DNA of 8,584 bases from an uncultured Clostridia bacterium. Lineage in GTDB: Bacteria > Bacillota > Clostridia > Peptostreptococcales > Acidaminobacteraceae. Positions 6,864 through 8,584 of the stretch are shown here, in pieces. The stretch lies in assembly GCA_937880545.1 (NCBI GenBank), contig CALFKA010000075.1, positions 1 through 8,584 of the forward strand. The letters are read 5' to 3'. A program made the translations under genes and the position numbers. Every line of letters starts with the position of its first letter. The stretch's first letter is position 1. Below the pieces are notes generated by a model. The model saw only the letters and a program-made list of their open reading frames with translations. It did no database searches and was not told the DNA's origin.

Positions 6864-7946
6864 TCAGGGACAATCTGTGAAAAGGTTTCGCACCTCAGAT
6901 AATGCGTTTAGGAAGGCATCTACATCTTCCTTAAAGATAAATCCCATGGTCCCCACCCGAAACACATCCTCTTCATTCGGCGCAAGACCTCCATTGACGA
7001 TAATATTCCTTTTAGCCAATTCTTCGACAATTCTCTTAGCTTTTCCGGGAGCGTACACAGCAGTAAGCGTTCGAGAGGCGCGCTTTTCGTCCTTCGGAAA
7101 AATATCATAACCGAGCTGTTTGACACCATCGATAATTGCAAGAGTATTCTTTTCATGACGTTGATAGACCTGTTCCACACCCTCTTCAAAGATCATTTTC
7201 AGCGCCTCATCAACGGCGAACACATTGTAAACCGCAGGAGTATTCGGCGTCTGGTCCTTACTGTAAAAGTCTCTCGATTTCTTCAAATCAAAATAGTATG
7301 TGGGGATGTCTGATGTTTCTGAGGCTTTCCATGCTTTCTCACTTAAGGAGATAAAAGCCAAGCCCGCAGGAACCATGAGGGCTTTTTGCGAACTGGATAA
7401 CAGGATGTCAATGTGCCAATCATCCATCTTCATTTCTAAGCCACCGGCACCGCTGACAGAATCTGTAATGAAAAGAGTATCCGTTTCTTTCAGGACTTCA
7501 CCAAAAGCTTGCAAATCATTGAAGACACCTGTGGCACTTTCATTGTGGATGACAAACACCCCTTTTGTCGCGGGAGTCACGTGATGCATCACCGTTTCAA
7601 CGTCGGCCGCTTCACCAAGGGCATAGTCAACTCTCACTACCTTCAGCTTGAAAGCTTCAGCCATAGCAGCGAATTGCGCACTGAATGTCCCCAATATCGG
7701 GATGACCACTTCATCGCCAAAGGAAAAGCAATTCTGAATGGCAGCTTCCATTGCACCCGTGCCCGAGGAAGTAAGGATGTATACCTCATTCTGTGTTCCG
7801 AAGACCTTCTTTAAACCCGCACTGACTCTGGCCTGTATTTCGCAGTATTCGACCGATCTGTGTGAAATGGATTTCCTATTCATGGCGTCCAACACCCTCT
7901 GAGGTACCGCAGTAGGCCCTACCATCATTACACTTTCATTTTTCAT
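6864..7946 (-). CDS. pucG: Class V aminotransferase, probable (S)-ureidoglycine-glyoxylate aminotransferase
   Basis: A 360-residue cytoplasmic PLP enzyme of the alanine-glyoxylate aminotransferase (AGXT) group. The phosphate-binding loop TSSGTGAMEA is at 59-68, the HNESATG motif at 134-140, the pyridine-nitrogen aspartate is Asp162 in ITDSVSG, and the Schiff-base lysine is Lys188 in SSSQKAL. Arg330 in FRVGTMG is the expected substrate-carboxylate arginine. Ureidoglycine aminotransferases (PucG) use glyoxylate as amino acceptor and give glycine and oxalurate, linking allantoin breakdown to amino-acid supply. That specific role is inferred from the adjacent allantoinase gene and AllR-like regulator. 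From sequence alone, alanine-glyoxylate or serine-pyruvate aminotransferase remains possible. The ATG at 7946 has GGTGAT only 3 bases upstream, which pairs well with the 16S end but is closely spaced. The conserved MMVGPT begins at residue 7, so little room remains for another start. The gene appears to have its own promoter, 54 bases or more upstream. Confidence 0.88.
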   Translation of the reverse strand: MKNESVMMVGPTAVPQRVLDAMNRKSISHRSVEYCEIQARVSAGLKKVFGTQNEVYILTSSGTGAMEAAIQNCFSFGDEVVIPILGTFSAQFAAMAEAFKLKVVRVDYALGEAADVETVMHHVTPATKGVFVIHNESATGVFNDLQAFGEVLKETDTLFITDSVSGAGGLEMKMDDWHIDILLSSSQKALMVPAGLAFISLSEKAWKASETSDIPTYYFDLKKSRDFYSKDQTPNTPAVYNVFAVDEALKMIFEEGVEQVYQRHEKNTLAIIDGVKQLGYDIFPKDEKRASRTLTAVYAPGKAKRIVEELAKRNIIVNGGLAPNEEDVFRVGTMGFIFKEDVDAFLNALSEVRNLFTDCP

Positions 7947-7999
7947 TTAATCACCATTAAATATAATACTTCCTCGTTTTATTAATTTATTCGAAGTTA

Positions 8000-8027
8000 A
8001 TTCTTCTATCGCGTAATAGAAAGTCAA
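8000..8027 (-). promoter_or_regulatory. Candidate promoter of the pucG-like gene
   Basis: On the minus strand TTGACT (8027-8022) is followed by a 16-base spacer and AAGAAT (8005-8000). The -35 matches at five of six bases and the -10 at four of six. It lies downstream of the terminator-like hairpin behind allB and would give a leader of roughly 45 bases. The spacer is largely occupied by an inverted repeat, which suggests control at this promoter. Confidence 0.4.
8004..8021 (-). promoter_or_regulatory. 18-bp inverted repeat within the pucG-like promoter, candidate operator
   Basis: TTCTAT-TACGCG-ATAGAA is a perfect 6-bp inverted repeat with a 6-base centre, covering almost all of the spacer between the predicted -35 and -10. 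A dimeric regulator bound here would block polymerase. The linked IclR-family protein is the obvious candidate, since that family binds short palindromes near its targets. I did not find a second full copy upstream of the regulator gene; only single ATAGAA half-sites occur there (near 6686 and 6806). Confidence 0.4.
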
Positions 8028-8060
8028 GCTTCGTACAAGCGTCCCTAATCTTTCACTCAC

Positions 8061-8091
8061 AAAAAAGGCGGCGAATAGACTCGGCTTTTTT
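8061..8091 (-). terminator. Probable intrinsic terminator of allB
   Basis: Immediately after the allB stop the minus strand reads A6-GCCGAG, a short loop, CGCCGCC-T6. The A-run and T-run pair with each other, extended by one or more G-C pairs, with imperfect pairing inside the stem. The T6 run at 8066-8061 ends the structure. A-run plus GC stem plus T-run directly behind a stop codon is the usual form, but the internal mismatches make it moderate in strength. Its position suggests allB and the pucG-like gene are separate transcripts. Confidence 0.5.
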
Positions 8092-8092
8092 A

Positions 8093-8584
8093 TCAGCTCA
8101 TATCATCCGGAGCCGCACTCCTTCTTAAGAGGCGTCCCAGGGGCTTGGAGACAATCCCTTCTCCTTCAACAAAAACACGTTCTCCCCGGAGAAATGTTTG
8201 AACAACTTTTCCCCGCCCGGTCAGGCCTGTAAAGGCAGATATTGGATTTTTATAGTAGAGATCCTCAGGGCGAAGTGACCAAGCCAACTCCGGATCAACA
8301 AGTACGAGATCAGCCTCTCTTCCTTCTCCTATGAATCCTTTTCGATGTTCCATCCGGAAGCATCTGGAAGGTCCTGACGCAAACCACTTTGTAAGGTACG
8401 TCGGCGAAAGTCCTCTCCTATGTACAGCCTCCTCGAATAGCACTTGGAACCCGGACTGAAGCCCGCTTATGCCTCCCCAAGCAGAAAAAGCATCCTCCCC
8501 ATCCATAAGCTTCTCTTCCAGGGAGCTCGGAGAATGATCTGATGCCACACACTGAAGCTCCCCTCTTATGAGCGCTTCCCACAG
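8093..8584 (-). CDS. allB: Allantoinase, C-terminal 163 codons (5' end outside window)
   Basis: A cyclic amidohydrolase that opens (S)-allantoin to allantoate, the first ureide step of purine breakdown, in the cytoplasm. Only the C-terminal third is present; full enzymes are about 450 residues. The visible part starts LWEALIRGELQCVASDHSP. SDHSP (residues 15-19 of the fragment) carries the Asp that completes the binuclear metal site in the dihydroorotase-like amidohydrolase fold, and SDHSP rather than TDHAP is typical of allantoinase. AWGGISGLQ at 35-43 and the stretch up to RRGLSP match allantoinases such as E. coli AllB. KGFIGEGREADLVLVDPE at 82-99 is the usual amidohydrolase C-terminal small-domain segment. 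It ends in TGA followed at once by a terminator-like hairpin. Dihydroorotase or hydantoinase are less likely because of the SDHSP and AWGG signatures and the neighbours. Confidence 0.88.
   Translation of the reverse strand: MWEALIRGELQCVASDHSPSSLEEKLMDGEDAFSAWGGISGLQSGFQVLFEEAVHRRGLSPTYLTKWFASGPSRCFRMEHRKGFIGEGREADLVLVDPELAWSLRPEDLYYKNPISAFTGLTGRGKVVQTFLRGERVFVEGEGIVSKPLGRLLRRSAAPDDMS

Noticed and set aside
6775..7814. Plus-strand open frames of 70-110 codons opposite the aminotransferase gene
   Set aside because: They are shadows of a full-length gene with intact catalytic motifs on the minus strand.

Overview
All supported genes in this window lie on the minus strand, so transcription runs from high to low coordinates. 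In transcription order they are: the 3' part of an allantoinase gene (allB), a PLP-dependent aminotransferase that fits ureidoglycine-glyoxylate aminotransferase (pucG-like), an IclR-family regulator resembling AllR, then complete rpoB and the first 624 codons of rpoC. The proteins look like a Gram-positive-grade bacterium, most likely Bacillota of clostridial type: RpoB is 1207 residues without the large proteobacterial insertions, RpoC opens with a short Bacillota-like N-terminus, and ribosome-binding sites are strong and purine-rich. No finer taxonomy can be supported from the sequence alone.

Region by region: 1-1873 is rpoC, running off the left edge. Positions 1886-5509 are rpoB, separated from rpoC by 12 bases that contain the rpoC ribosome-binding site. 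Positions 5510-5808 are a non-coding, AT-rich leader and promoter region with a good sigma70-type promoter candidate and a short tandem repeat. Positions 5809-6624 are the regulator. Positions 6625-6863 are non-coding with an isolated perfect -10 hexamer. Positions 6864-7946 are the aminotransferase. Positions 7947-8092 hold a terminator-like hairpin behind allB and a promoter whose spacer carries an 18-bp inverted repeat, a possible regulator operator. Positions 8093-8584 are the C-terminal 163 codons of allB.

Two stories meet here. The first is core transcription: rpoB and rpoC encode the two large RNA polymerase subunits and are clearly one transcription unit. The second is ureide (purine) catabolism: allantoinase makes allantoate, the aminotransferase is expected to combine ureidoglycine with glyoxylate to give oxalurate and glycine, and the regulator retains the residues that E. 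coli AllR uses to sense glyoxylate. The unusual point is their junction: rpoB is normally preceded by the ribosomal protein genes rplJ-rplL, but here the gene immediately upstream is a catabolic regulator. I found no convincing undescribed system. The most checkable leads are the split rplL-rpoB neighbourhood and the palindrome in the pucG-like promoter.
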